From contig NZ_UHIL01000001.1 in the NCBI RefSeq assembly GCF_900460535.1, positions 1,984,001-2,048,000 of the forward strand: a stretch of 64,000 nucleotides of DNA. Direction: 5' to 3'. The notes beneath the pieces were generated by a model that worked only from the letters and a program-made list of their open reading frames with translations, was not told where the DNA came from and made no database searches. Source of the stretch: Vibrio parahaemolyticus. GTDB taxonomy: Bacteria; Pseudomonadota; Gammaproteobacteria; Enterobacterales; Vibrionaceae. A program made the position numbers and the translations under genes. Below, one piece after another: positions 16,950 to 25,318 of the stretch; position 1 is the first letter of the stretch, and every line of letters begins with the position of its first letter.

Positions 16950-18351
16950 AAAACCTTACTCCATTAAACGCCAACTGACGCTCTCGGTTGGCTTGTTAGT
17001 CAGTGCGCTTTTGCTTATTTCTTTGTACTTCAGCTTTCAATCAGCCAAACACGAAGTCGAAGAAGTTTATGACGCTAGACTTGGGCAATCCGCTAAGCTG
17101 ATGCTGCTGACGCTGTCCATTTCAACCGAAACGGACACTCTCGCCAACCACAGAGAGCTATTCAACCAGTGGATGAAGAACATCGATTCTTTGGCAAAAA
17201 GCGACGAAGACAAAGCCACCAAGTTTGGTCACCCCTACGAGCAGAATCTCGTTTTTCAATTCTACCGTGACAACAAGTTAATCTGGAGTTCCACTCCGAA
17301 TCTGCGCTCTCTTTCTTCTTCTTTTGACAACAACGGCTACGCCGACATTACCAAAGACGGCGTGCAGTGGCGCACTTTCCAACTCTCATTACCACAAACT
17401 GAGCATGAGAACGAATACGTGGTCGTTGCTGAAAAGCAAAAGATACGGAAAGAGATCATCCACGAAATCGCTCTGTCGACGTCCATCGAACAGTTACTAC
17501 TATTGCCGACTTTGCTGCTGTTGCTGTTCTGGCTGATAGACAGGTATTTCAGACCGATTAACGATCTACGCACGGCAATCACGCAACGAAACGTGCACCG
17601 CTTAGACCGCATTCATGTTACCGACAACACAACCGAGCTTGCTCCGTTGGTGGAAGCACTCAATTCATTGCTTTCTGAACTTGAACAAGCGTGGCAGAGA
17701 GAGAAGCGCTTTACGCGAGCCGCCGCACACGAGCTCAAAACACCGCTGACAATCCTGCGCCTAAACGTAGAAAACGCTCTTGAAAGTAATGACCCAGAGC
17801 AGTTACGCGGAGACTTACACAACATCCTTCAAGGCATTGAAAGAACCGACCGTCTCATCCACCAACTGCTTACACTTGCTAAAGTAGACAGTTTATCTGA
17901 ACGCGTCTTTGACAACGTCGAACTAACCCCATTGCTGCAAACCGTCGTCGCCGATTTAGCGCCACTTGCTTTAAGACAAGATCAAGACATCAGCCTCTCA
18001 CCAGCGGAAGTCTCGCTTTCTGGCGACAAAATGTTGTTAGAGGTATTGTTCCGTAACCTTGTAGACAACGCCATTCGCTATTCAGGCGCACACAGCGAAA
18101 TCCAAGTTAATGTGCAAGAAAATAGAAATGCCATCAAACTCTTGGTTTCCGACACTGGCCCCGAAATTCCACAAGAAACGCGAGAAAGGATCTTTGAACA
18201 ATTCTACCGAGGTCACTCAGAAAAAGGCGATGGTGCGGGGTTGGGAATGTCTATTTGCAAAGATATCGCCACGCTACACAGCGCAACGATAGAGCTGATT
18301 CCGAGAGAAAATAGCAAGAACACGTTTGTCGTCGCATTCCCAAAGTACTAG
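16939..18351 (+). CDS. Sensor histidine kinase, PmrB/QseC-like (CarS/VprB type)
   Basis: Membrane sensor kinase partner of the adjacent regulator, about 470 residues. TM1 is near residues 12-35, a periplasmic domain of ~130 residues follows, and TM2 lies around ELQ...LLLLPTLLLLLFWLIDRYF. A HAMP-like linker, HisKA H-box AAAHELKTPLTIL, N-box FRNLVDNAIRYS and G-boxes DTGPEIP/GAGLGMSI follow. DTGPEIP replaces the more common DxGxGI. The start is uncertain: in-frame GTG at 16921 and 16924 or TTG at 16939. I favour TTG 16939, with GGGG upstream and a protein opening LKNKKPYSIKRQL, overlapping the regulator by 11 nt. Confidence 0.88.
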   Translation: MKNKKPYSIKRQLTLSVGLLVSALLLISLYFSFQSAKHEVEEVYDARLGQSAKLMLLTLSISTETDTLANHRELFNQWMKNIDSLAKSDEDKATKFGHPYEQNLVFQFYRDNKLIWSSTPNLRSLSSSFDNNGYADITKDGVQWRTFQLSLPQTEHENEYVVVAEKQKIRKEIIHEIALSTSIEQLLLLPTLLLLLFWLIDRYFRPINDLRTAITQRNVHRLDRIHVTDNTTELAPLVEALNSLLSELEQAWQREKRFTRAAAHELKTPLTILRLNVENALESNDPEQLRGDLHNILQGIERTDRLIHQLLTLAKVDSLSERVFDNVELTPLLQTVVADLAPLALRQDQDISLSPAEVSLSGDKMLLEVLFRNLVDNAIRYSGAHSEIQVNVQENRNAIKLLVSDTGPEIPQETRERIFEQFYRGHSEKGDGAGLGMSICKDIATLHSATIELIPRENSKNTFVVAFPKY

Positions 18352-18369
18352 CGAAAAAAGACGACTAAA

Positions 18370-18400
18370 AAGGCGATATGGAGCACACTTCTATCGCCTT
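18370..18400 (+). terminator. Possible terminator after the two-component genes
   Basis: AAGGCGATA pairs with TATCGCCTT around a 13-nt loop, but only a short GTTT follows. The stem is convincing; the T tract is weak. Confidence 0.5.
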
Positions 18401-18483
18401 GTTTCGCACCAAGCATGAGACGCCTCCCACTCTTACATAGACATACGAATACTTACAATTTAGTCCATAGATTTTCATTATAA

Positions 18484-18500
18484 TTCACGTTTATTTCACG
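18484..18500 (+). promoter_or_regulatory. Direct hexamer repeat upstream of the LTA-synthase-like gene
   Basis: TTCACG-TTTAT-TTCACG, an 11-bp-period direct repeat of the kind bound by OmpR-family regulators, 55 bp before the ATG. It differs from the PmrA consensus, so the regulator is unknown. Confidence 0.3.
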
Positions 18501-18554
18501 CTCGCTTTGCTAGAAACGACACAACATCACGACTAAGTCCATCACAAAATAAAT

Positions 18555-20504
18555 ATGAAAAGTTCGTCTAAGAGACCCATGTTTGGGCCATTGCAGCCTC
18601 TCGCTGTTTTTTCTTTGTTTTCACTTGCATTTTTGTCCATATCACGCATTTTACTCGCCTTTTGGCAGTTTGATCGTATTGAATCCTTCAACGACTTCCT
18701 TTACATCCTAGGCCAAGGCGTGCGTGTTGATATCGCAACGTTATGCTGGTTGTTCATCCTCCCTGCTCTGCTTTCTTCTTTCATGCCACTAAAAGGCAAG
18801 GTCGGAGAATGCTGGAAATGGGTATTGCGCCTTTGGATGGTCGCAGGGCTATGGATTCTTGTGTACATGGAATTGGCAACGGCGCCATTCATTCAAGAAT
18901 ATGACCTGCGTCCAAACCGCCTGTTTGTTGAATACCTCATCTACCCGAAAGAAGTGATGAGCATGCTTTGGACTGGCTACAAACTAGAACTGTTTATTGG
19001 TGCAATCGGCACCGCTTTGACGCTAGTTTTAGGCTGGAAATGGAGCAAAAAACTGACCGATAGCGCGCAACAAATCAATTGGAAGTGGCGCCCTCTTTTG
19101 GCGATTTTCGTTGTGCTTCTTTGTGTTGCAGGCGCTCGTTCGTCTTTGGGTCACCGTCCACTGAACCCTGCTATGGTGGCGTTTTCGAACGATCCACTGC
19201 TTAACGACTTAGCACTGAATTCGTCTTACTCATTGCTATTTGCTGTCAACAATATGAAGTCAGAAAAGAGCGCTGAGCAGTTCTACGGCAAGATGGACAA
19301 TCAAAAAATGTTGGATCTCGTTCGCGCTTCATCAACGAAGGTCGACTTTGATCCTACATTGCTACCAACCATGAACAGCAACCCAGCGACGTACCAAGGC
19401 AAGCGTAAAAACTTGGTTATCTTGTTACAAGAGAGCTTGGGCGCACAGTTTGTGGGCTCTTTGGGTGGTCTGCCTCTTACACCAAACCTTGATGAACTAA
19501 TGCAAGAAGGCTGGCAGTTCACACAAATGTACGCAACGGGCACTCGTTCAGTTCGTGGTATCGAAGCGGTAACAACAGGCTTCCCGCCATCGCCTTCTCG
19601 CGCGGTTGTAAAACTGAGTAAGAGCCAAACGGGTTTCTTTACTATTGCTGATTTGCTGAAAGAACAAGGCTACCACACACAGTTCATTTACGGCGGTGAA
19701 GCAAACTTCGATAACATGAAGACCTTCTTCTTCGGCAATGGCTTCGACCAAATTGTTGAAGAGAAAAACTATACGAACCCAGGCTTTGTTGGCTCTTGGG
19801 GAGTGAGTGACGAAGATCTTTACAATAAAGCAGATGAAGAGTTTGAGCGCCTTTCAAAAGGCGACAAACCTTTCTTCAGCCTTGTGTTCACATCAAGCAA
19901 CCACAGTCCTTATGAGTACCCAGAAGGTAAAATCGAACAATACGATTCTGAGCACATGACGCGTAACAACGCGGTGAAATACTCAGATTACGCTTTGGGA
20001 ACGTTCTTCGACAAAGCGAAAAAATCATCATACTGGGATGACACGATTTTCATCGTAATTGCGGACCACGATGCTCGTGTATTTGGTGCAAACCTTGTTC
20101 CTGTTAAGCACTTCCACATCCCTGCTTTGATCATTGGTAAAGACATTCAACCACGTAAAGATGACCGCATCGCCAACAACATTGATATGCCGCCAACGCT
20201 GCTGTCTCTTATTGGTGTGGACGCAAAAACACCGATGATTGGCCGTGACTTAACTAAGCCACTGGCTCACGAAGATGAACGCGCAATGATGCAGTACGAC
20301 AAAAACTTCGGTTACTTAACCCGAGATAACTTGGTTGTACTTTCTCCTGGCGAAAAAGTGTCGACCATGGAATACGACTTTGAAAGCCAAACGATGAAAC
20401 CGCTAGAGGTCGATGAATCCGTTATTGACCGAGCAAAAGCAAACGCGCTGTTTGCATCTAAAGCGTATCAAAACAACTGGTACTCTTCGAAACGTACCAA
20501 CTAA
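18555..20504 (+). CDS. LTA synthase family membrane phosphotransferase (sulfatase fold)
   Basis: A 649-residue inner-membrane enzyme. About five hydrophobic segments fill residues 15-200, followed by an extracytoplasmic sulfatase-like domain. Alkaline-phosphatase-superfamily marks are NLVILLQESLGAQF (metal-binding Glu), the nucleophile Thr in ATGTRSVRGIEAV, and late metal ligands IADHDARVFG and HFHIPALIIG. Family members transfer phosphoglycerol or phosphoethanolamine onto lipids or glycans; the donor and acceptor here are unknown. The ATG at 18555 lacks a clear ribosome site, and a second in-frame ATG at 18579 has AAGAGA upstream. It stands alone between the PmrAB-like operon and a terminator. 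Confidence 0.85.
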   Translation: MKSSSKRPMFGPLQPLAVFSLFSLAFLSISRILLAFWQFDRIESFNDFLYILGQGVRVDIATLCWLFILPALLSSFMPLKGKVGECWKWVLRLWMVAGLWILVYMELATAPFIQEYDLRPNRLFVEYLIYPKEVMSMLWTGYKLELFIGAIGTALTLVLGWKWSKKLTDSAQQINWKWRPLLAIFVVLLCVAGARSSLGHRPLNPAMVAFSNDPLLNDLALNSSYSLLFAVNNMKSEKSAEQFYGKMDNQKMLDLVRASSTKVDFDPTLLPTMNSNPATYQGKRKNLVILLQESLGAQFVGSLGGLPLTPNLDELMQEGWQFTQMYATGTRSVRGIEAVTTGFPPSPSRAVVKLSKSQTGFFTIADLLKEQGYHTQFIYGGEANFDNMKTFFFGNGFDQIVEEKNYTNPGFVGSWGVSDEDLYNKADEEFERLSKGDKPFFSLVFTSSNHSPYEYPEGKIEQYDSEHMTRNNAVKYSDYALGTFFDKAKKSSYWDDTIFIVIADHDARVFGANLVPVKHFHIPALIIGKDIQPRKDDRIANNIDMPPTLLSLIGVDAKTPMIGRDLTKPLAHEDERAMMQYDKNFGYLTRDNLVVLSPGEKVSTMEYDFESQTMKPLEVDESVIDRAKANALFASKAYQNNWYSSKRTN

Positions 20505-20523
20505 TATCCGCTGATTCAGTTAG

Positions 20524-20552
20524 GAAAAAAGGAGCCAAATGGCTCCTTTTCT
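20524..20552 (+). terminator. Rho-independent terminator
   Basis: AAAAGGAGCC pairs with GGCTCCTTTT around AAAT, downstream of the LTA-synthase-like gene. Confidence 0.85.
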
Positions 20553-20662
20553 TTGTTTTAGAGCGACTAGATTTTTAACGTGAAAATTCACTACTGACAA
20601 CACCTGTCATGCTCTTTCGGTAAATTCAGCCTCATCTATTTAACAAAGTTGAGGAATAATCC

Positions 20663-21028
20663 ATGCTGACTATCAATTCATTCGTTCTCTATGTAGAAAA
20701 CATTCACGTGAGCCAAACATTTTACTCGAGACTGTTTGATTGCGAGGTCACGCTTTTATCTCCTACATTTGCTTCTATGCCACTTTCCCATGGCGTCAAA
20801 CTTACGCTCAAACAAAGTAATGCGCTTACTCCAGTCAGCACGATGAAAGGTGGAGGAACCGAGTTATCGCTGTCTGTAGCAGACGGCCATCAACTGGAAC
20901 TGGTTTACAACAAGTGGAAAGAGATGGGCGTAGACTTTATTCAGCCACCAATAACCTCGGTGTATGGGTTAAATTTTGTAGCGACCGATCCTGATAAGCA
21001 TCGCATTCGCGTGTTCATTAGTGAATAA
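20663..21028 (+). CDS. VOC-superfamily (glyoxalase/bleomycin-resistance-like) protein
   Basis: A single-gene 121-residue cytoplasmic protein with the paired beta-alpha-beta-beta-beta layout of VOC proteins: FVLYVENIHVSQTFYSRLFDCEV at the start and LNFVATDPDKHRIRVF at the end. The usual first metal ligand His near the N-terminus is replaced in this copy (NSFVLYV), so metal-dependent catalysis is not assured. GAGGAA precedes the ATG. The function could be a small-molecule binding or dioxygenase-like role; substrate unknown. Confidence 0.8.
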   Translation: MLTINSFVLYVENIHVSQTFYSRLFDCEVTLLSPTFASMPLSHGVKLTLKQSNALTPVSTMKGGGTELSLSVADGHQLELVYNKWKEMGVDFIQPPITSVYGLNFVATDPDKHRIRVFISE

Positions 21029-21129
21029 AAATGCGTTAAAAATGCTTTTTACCATTCCCAACTAGACTTCAATAAATTAGACTCAGGGGACATTTATAAG
21101 CTGCGTTGTATATAACTAAAGGAATGCCC

Positions 21130-21513
21130 ATGAGCTCAAGTATGATCCTTAGCGAATCCCTAATTGAAAGTGGACGTGATATCCCACTAAAAGAACTGCT
21201 TTATGCAAAGCGCGTGTTAGACAACTACATGGCGGTAGCAAAAGACACAAGCCCGCTTGAGCTATTAACAGAAATGAAAGCTGCAGCTAAACAAGTAGAA
21301 TACTTCACTACAGATAACAATCCGTGTGAAGCGCGCAATGTCATTAGCAGTATGATTGATGAGATCGACAGTGCAGAAACGTTTGCTGCTTTCAAAACTC
21401 TCGCAGGAAAGCCATCTCAAGCTTTGAACGAATTAATTGAAGATCGCGCTCAACTCATTAGGTATGAACGAGAACTTTTGCTTGCATCAGGTTATGATGC
21501 CTCTCGTATCTAA
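21130..21513 (+). CDS. Conserved hypothetical protein, helical
   Basis: I do not recognise a family. The 127-residue protein starting MSSSMILSESLIESG is predicted mostly helical, acidic and soluble, with no signal peptide or membrane segment. I choose the ATG at 21130 because AAAGGA lies six nt upstream; an ATG six nt earlier abuts that site. It stands alone and is followed by a strong terminator. No functional inference is possible from its neighbours. Confidence 0.75.
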   Translation: MSSSMILSESLIESGRDIPLKELLYAKRVLDNYMAVAKDTSPLELLTEMKAAAKQVEYFTTDNNPCEARNVISSMIDEIDSAETFAAFKTLAGKPSQALNELIEDRAQLIRYERELLLASGYDASRI

Positions 21514-21541
21514 CGAGTTTTAGCTTGACATAGGTAAAGGA

Positions 21542-21566
21542 AAAGGAGCTCAGTGAGCTCCTTTTT
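21542..21566 (+). terminator. Rho-independent terminator, possibly bidirectional
   Basis: AAAGGAGCTC pairs with GAGCTCCTTT with a short loop and T/A tracts on both sides, between convergent genes. Confidence 0.85.
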
Positions 21567-21594
21567 ATATGAACAATCGAGTGTATTGTTGAGC

Positions 21595-22329
21595 TTATAA
21601 ACCCATATCCGATGTGATTTCTTTGATCTGTTTGAGATCCATTTTGTAGACTTCAATTAGTTGATCGATTTGGCTAAGTCGAGAATTTGCTTCATCGTGC
21701 TTATCGCAAGCATCGGATTTTACATCCCACGACTTCCCTTCTAAGAACACATCACATTCTTTCTTCAGCTTGTCGATTTTCGGCAGTAGCTTCTCGCGCT
21801 CTTTCTCTAACGCGTCTAGATCTTGCGAGATTTTGAGTTCTTTCTGGAACACTTCACGAGAGCGTTCAAACATGGTTGCTTGCATATCCGCTTGGCGAGT
21901 GAGCTTTTCATTCTCTGTCTTGCTCGAGCTCAACTTGTCATTCTGTTGCTTCACTTGAGATTCCAACGACAAGTTAACCTTCTCGACCTCGGTAAGCTGA
22001 GCTTGTAATTTTTTCAGCGCTTTCTGATGTGCGGCGTCCTTTTCTGCGAGCAGTGCATCCACTTTCTCTTGGATTTCTTTGTCTAGCGACTCTTCACGAG
22101 TTTTAACTTGAGAAACTAACGCGGTTTTATCTTGCGCAAGCGCTTGATATTTATCTTCTAAAACTTGGTAAGTAGATTCCCATTTATTCGCCGTCAAAAC
22201 AGAGCCAGCCAAGCCCCCAAATGCCAAGCCTAGTACCGCTGCAATTGCGATATATATGTGTGTGCGTTTGTCACGTTCCTCAATGACAACCACTTCATCT
22301 TGTTCTTCAATATTTTTTTGAGAAGTCAC
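21595..22329 (-). CDS. Membrane-anchored coiled-coil protein
   Basis: A 244-residue protein with a ~22-residue acidic cytoplasmic N-terminus and one membrane segment (IYIAIAAVLGLAFGGLAGSVL). A long, highly charged coiled coil runs from residue ~55 to 190, followed by a C-terminal segment with a Cys pair (KKECDVFLEGKSWDVKSDACDK) that could form a periplasmic disulfide. Similar Vibrio proteins are sometimes labelled as chromosome-partitioning proteins; I see no ATPase motif that would support that. It may form an operon with the small membrane protein encoded just upstream (31 bp gap). Confidence 0.75.
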   Translation of the reverse strand: MTSQKNIEEQDEVVVIEERDKRTHIYIAIAAVLGLAFGGLAGSVLTANKWESTYQVLEDKYQALAQDKTALVSQVKTREESLDKEIQEKVDALLAEKDAAHQKALKKLQAQLTEVEKVNLSLESQVKQQNDKLSSSKTENEKLTRQADMQATMFERSREVFQKELKISQDLDALEKEREKLLPKIDKLKKECDVFLEGKSWDVKSDACDKHDEANSRLSQIDQLIEVYKMDLKQIKEITSDMGL

Positions 22330-22360
22330 CGTATATTACTCCAAGGACTCTTCTATCTTG

Positions 22361-22519
22361 CTAGCGAATCAGTTCCGCAATCACAATGGATGCGGTATAA
22401 ATCAGGAATGCGCCAATCAATGTTATGACGGTCGCTTTTTGGACTTTTTCATTGGTTCGATAACGGAATAGCACAAACGCTACAACTATCAATACCGCAA
22501 TGGCTAACAATCTGGTCAT
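22361..22519 (-). CDS. Small two-helix membrane protein (52 aa)
   Basis: The short reading frame encodes MTRLLAIAVLIVVAFVLFRY followed by a polar turn (RTNEKVQKA) and a second hydrophobic helix (TVITLIGAFLIYTASIVIAEL). A near-perfect ribosome site, AAGGAGG, lies four nt before the ATG, which is why I accept so small a gene. It is immediately upstream of the coiled-coil membrane protein on the same strand, suggesting a two-gene unit at the inner membrane. Function unknown. Confidence 0.75.
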   Translation of the reverse strand: MTRLLAIAVLIVVAFVLFRYRTNEKVQKATVITLIGAFLIYTASIVIAELIR

Positions 22520-22941
22520 ACAGCCTCCTTGTCCAATCGCGTAAAACTGACTAACTCCTGAGACAGTTTCACAAAAGTTTATTGTAACTCATTTCTACGT
22601 TACGCAAGGTCAACTTAGCGTAGATTTTCATCCGCGTGCGCTAGATTGGATCAATTTTGTGCTCTTAATTGAATAACTTACCTAAGGCCCACTGGCGATG
22701 CATTACCAAAGATTATGTTGGTAAGTGAGAATATTACCAATAGAAATAGTATCAATTCCCTACGCTACTCAACAAACCTATATCCAGTACGCCATAAAAA
22801 TACCTTTTGTTCAAAAATGTGTTGAAAATAAATCGTCCAAGGGTGTTGAAATGGTCAAGAAACATGATAGAGTTCACACGTTAATGGTGACCAGCATCAT
22901 TAACTAACCTTTACTCATTTGATTGAGTAAATGTTCCGATG

Positions 22942-23148
22942 AAGACTGCAGGAGAGTGGTTATTAACCAAACTTTAACATTTGGTTAGATTAACTCGCCG
23001 AAGAATTAACTATTTCAGGTGCTACCTTGGTAGCGGGGACTGTAGTTGGAGGAACCTCTGGAGAGAACCGTTAAATCGGTCGCCGAAGGAGCAAGTCCTG
23101 CACATGTGTGCGGGGTGAAACTCTCAGGCAAAAGGACAGAGGAGTGGA
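22942..23148 (+). promoter_or_regulatory. Tandem glycine riboswitch (two gcvT-type aptamers)
   Basis: Two glycine-aptamer copies in series. The first runs from GCAGGAGAGTGG through CTCGCCGAAG to GGGGACTGTAGTTGGAGGAACC; the second runs from TCTGGAGAGAACC through GGTCGCCGAAGGAGCAAG to CTCAGGCAAAAGGACAGAGG. GCCGAAG and AACTCTCAGGCAAA-type cores are conserved. The V. cholerae VC1422 symporter leader is the classic tandem example, and this one precedes the same type of gene. Cooperative glycine binding should switch on the downstream AGCS symporter. Confidence 0.93.
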
Positions 23149-23232
23149 AAGTTACAACCTAACTATTTGGCGTTCCCGCCTTCTTTAAATAGCTTAGTTC
23201 TATTAGAGATCCTTGATCTCGTCCTTTCCCTC

Positions 23233-23263
23233 TTCTCCTTATTAGTTGTTTTATTAAGGGGAA
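23233..23263 (+). promoter_or_regulatory. SD-sequestering hairpin: likely riboswitch expression platform
   Basis: TTCTCCTTA (23233-23241) can pair over nine positions, one a G-U, with TAAGGGGAA (23255-23263). The second strand contains the AAGGGG ribosome site of the symporter, whose ATG is at 23267. This predicts translational control by the glycine riboswitch. Confidence 0.5.
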
Positions 23264-23266
23264 ATC

Positions 23267-24643
23267 ATGAACGACCTACAATCTTTACTACAAACCATTG
23301 ATAACTTTGTCTGGGGTCCACCACTGCTTATTTTGCTTGTGGGAACCGGTGTTTACTTCACTTTTAGCCTAGGCTTGATCCAGTTTAAGCACCTACCAAC
23401 CGCGTTAGCGGTGGTATTCAGTAAAGATAAGTCATCTGATAAACAGGGTGACGTTTCTAGCTTCGCAGCACTTTGTACTGCACTTTCTGCAACTATCGGT
23501 ACTGGTAACATTGTCGGCGTTGCAACCGCAATCAAACTTGGTGGCCCTGGCGCCCTATTCTGGATGTGGCTTGCTGCCCTATTCGGAATGGCGACGAAAT
23601 ACGCTGAGTGTCTGCTTGCTGTTAAATACCGACGCGTTGACGACAATGGCCAAATGATTGGTGGCCCAATGTACTACCTACAATATGGTGTTGGCTCTAA
23701 AGCACTAGCCATCATGTTTGCGGTATTCTCACTTGGGGTTGCTTGTTTTGGTATCGGTACGTTCCCGCAAGTAAATGCGATTCTTGATGCAAGTGAAATC
23801 TCTCTAGGTGTAAACCGTGAGCTTGCAGCTTTCATCCTGACGCTTTTGGTTGCATTTGTAACTCTAGGTGGCATCAAATCTATCGCAAGTGTCGCAGGTA
23901 AAGTGGTTCCAGCAATGGCGCTGTTTTATGTGTTGGCGTGTCTTAGCGTGATCATCATGAACGCAGATCAACTACTAAATGCTGTTGAACTTGTGTTGGT
24001 ATCTGCTTTCACGTCTACCGCAGCAACGGGCGGTTTCCTAGGTGCTAGCATCATGTTGGCAATCCAATCTGGTATTGCGCGTGGTGTATTCTCCAACGAA
24101 TCGGGTTTGGGTAGCGCGCCAATGGCCGCAGCAGCAGCGAAAACAGACTCTTGTGTTAAACAAGGTTTGATTTCGATGACAGGTACCTTCTTCGATACCA
24201 TCATCATTTGTACCATGACAGGTCTAGCCCTGATCCTAACTGGCGCTTGGCAAAGTGACTTGTCAGGTGCCGCGATGACAACACATGCCTTTGCTGTTGG
24301 TCTCAACACAGAAACATTTGGCCCAATGCTGGTGTCTATCGGTCTGATGTTCTTTGCGTTTACAACGATCCTTGGTTGGAACTACTACGGTGAGCGTTGT
24401 GTGGTGTTCCTAATGGGCACAAAAGCGGTTCTGCCTTACAAGATTATCTTCCTTGCTCTAGTGGCTTCAGGCGCGTTCCTGCATCTAGACATGATTTGGA
24501 TTCTGGCAGATATCGTAAACGGTTTGATGGCGATCCCTAACCTTATTGGTTTGATTGCGCTTCGTCATGTTGTACTAGCAGAAACTAAATTGTTCTTTAA
24601 CCCTTCAGTTCAATCTGATGATCTTGATGCGGTAAAAGCATAG
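23267..24643 (+). CDS. Sodium:alanine/glycine symporter (AGCS family)
   Basis: Inner-membrane Na+-coupled amino acid symporter of 458 residues with about 10-11 hydrophobic segments. AGCS family marks include CTALSATIGTGNIVGVATAI near residue 75, GGPMYYLQYG, and ARGVFSNESGLGSAPMAAAAAK with the conserved Asn-Glu-Ser. The length is typical. Regulation is shown by the tandem glycine riboswitch in its leader, so glycine is a likely substrate (uptake when glycine is abundant). A monocistronic unit ending at a terminator 55 bp downstream. Confidence 0.93.
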   Translation: MNDLQSLLQTIDNFVWGPPLLILLVGTGVYFTFSLGLIQFKHLPTALAVVFSKDKSSDKQGDVSSFAALCTALSATIGTGNIVGVATAIKLGGPGALFWMWLAALFGMATKYAECLLAVKYRRVDDNGQMIGGPMYYLQYGVGSKALAIMFAVFSLGVACFGIGTFPQVNAILDASEISLGVNRELAAFILTLLVAFVTLGGIKSIASVAGKVVPAMALFYVLACLSVIIMNADQLLNAVELVLVSAFTSTAATGGFLGASIMLAIQSGIARGVFSNESGLGSAPMAAAAAKTDSCVKQGLISMTGTFFDTIIICTMTGLALILTGAWQSDLSGAAMTTHAFAVGLNTETFGPMLVSIGLMFFAFTTILGWNYYGERCVVFLMGTKAVLPYKIIFLALVASGAFLHLDMIWILADIVNGLMAIPNLIGLIALRHVVLAETKLFFNPSVQSDDLDAVKA

Positions 24644-24697
24644 CTCTACAAAGAACCGTTAAGCCTGCACTTAAACGAGTTAGAAACCTTAAAACAC

Positions 24698-24724
24698 AAA
24701 GCCCGCTCATGTTTAGCGGGCTTT
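24698..24724 (+). terminator. Rho-independent terminator of the AGCS gene
   Basis: AAAGCCCGCT pairs with AGCGGGCTTT around a 7-nt loop, then T/A-rich sequence. It could also serve the convergent minus-strand gene. Confidence 0.85.
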
Positions 24725-24751
24725 ATTTTTATCTAGATTCAGATGACAGCG

Positions 24752-25318
24752 TTAATCACGTAACCACTGATGTTCAACCTTCTCTCCACGCTGTTCAAAA
24801 AACTTAGCGTTTTGCTGTTTGAACTGATCAACTTTAATATCCGCGATTGGCCAATGGGCAAAATCTTCCGTAATGAAAGACTCATCAACACCAAATTCCA
24901 GCGAATCTAAATGCTTACCTATGTAACGGTAAAAATAACTCTGTCCGACTCTATCACACACCATTGGCACATGCGCCATTCGCTGGCGATTCACTGATAC
25001 GGATGCCCAAGTTGTGGTGTTCGGTTTGCAAGTTTTCTCCTGCACAACATCGATTTCAAACTTGTTGTCTAACGTCGTAGATACAAAAACGACGATCGCA
25101 TCGTCAAGGTAAACTCGTCTTAACAATAGCTGTTTGGTGTCGTGCGTTCGCGCCTTTTGGATACCATTAGAAAACGGCTCAAAGTGCGCCCAGTGCCACC
25201 CCCACTCCATCCCCCGAGGTGAAAACTTGATTTGTGGTAATGTCATCCAAGCAACAGCACTCGCAAACCCCAACAAAAACAGCGTCAACATTAAAGCAAG
25301 TCGGTATAAATTGCGCAT
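24752..25318 (-). CDS. Hypothetical membrane-anchored protein
   Basis: A 188-residue protein with one N-terminal membrane segment (LALMLTLFLLGFASAVAWM) and an extracytoplasmic domain containing two Cys (KTCKPNTT and MVCDRVG) that may pair. I do not recognise the family. It starts next to the stop of the LysE-type gene upstream on the same strand, so the two are probably co-transcribed. Function unknown. Confidence 0.72.
   Translation of the reverse strand: MRNLYRLALMLTLFLLGFASAVAWMTLPQIKFSPRGMEWGWHWAHFEPFSNGIQKARTHDTKQLLLRRVYLDDAIVVFVSTTLDNKFEIDVVQEKTCKPNTTTWASVSVNRQRMAHVPMVCDRVGQSYFYRYIGKHLDSLEFGVDESFITEDFAHWPIADIKVDQFKQQNAKFFEQRGEKVEHQWLRD

Noticed and set aside
21595..22329. Chromosome-partitioning (ParA) label for the coiled-coil membrane protein
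   Set aside because: No Walker motif or ParA fold; only a coiled coil behind a membrane helix.
22725..22907. 60-codon plus-strand frame ahead of the glycine riboswitch
   Set aside because: No ribosome site, unremarkable composition, and it runs into the riboswitch leader.
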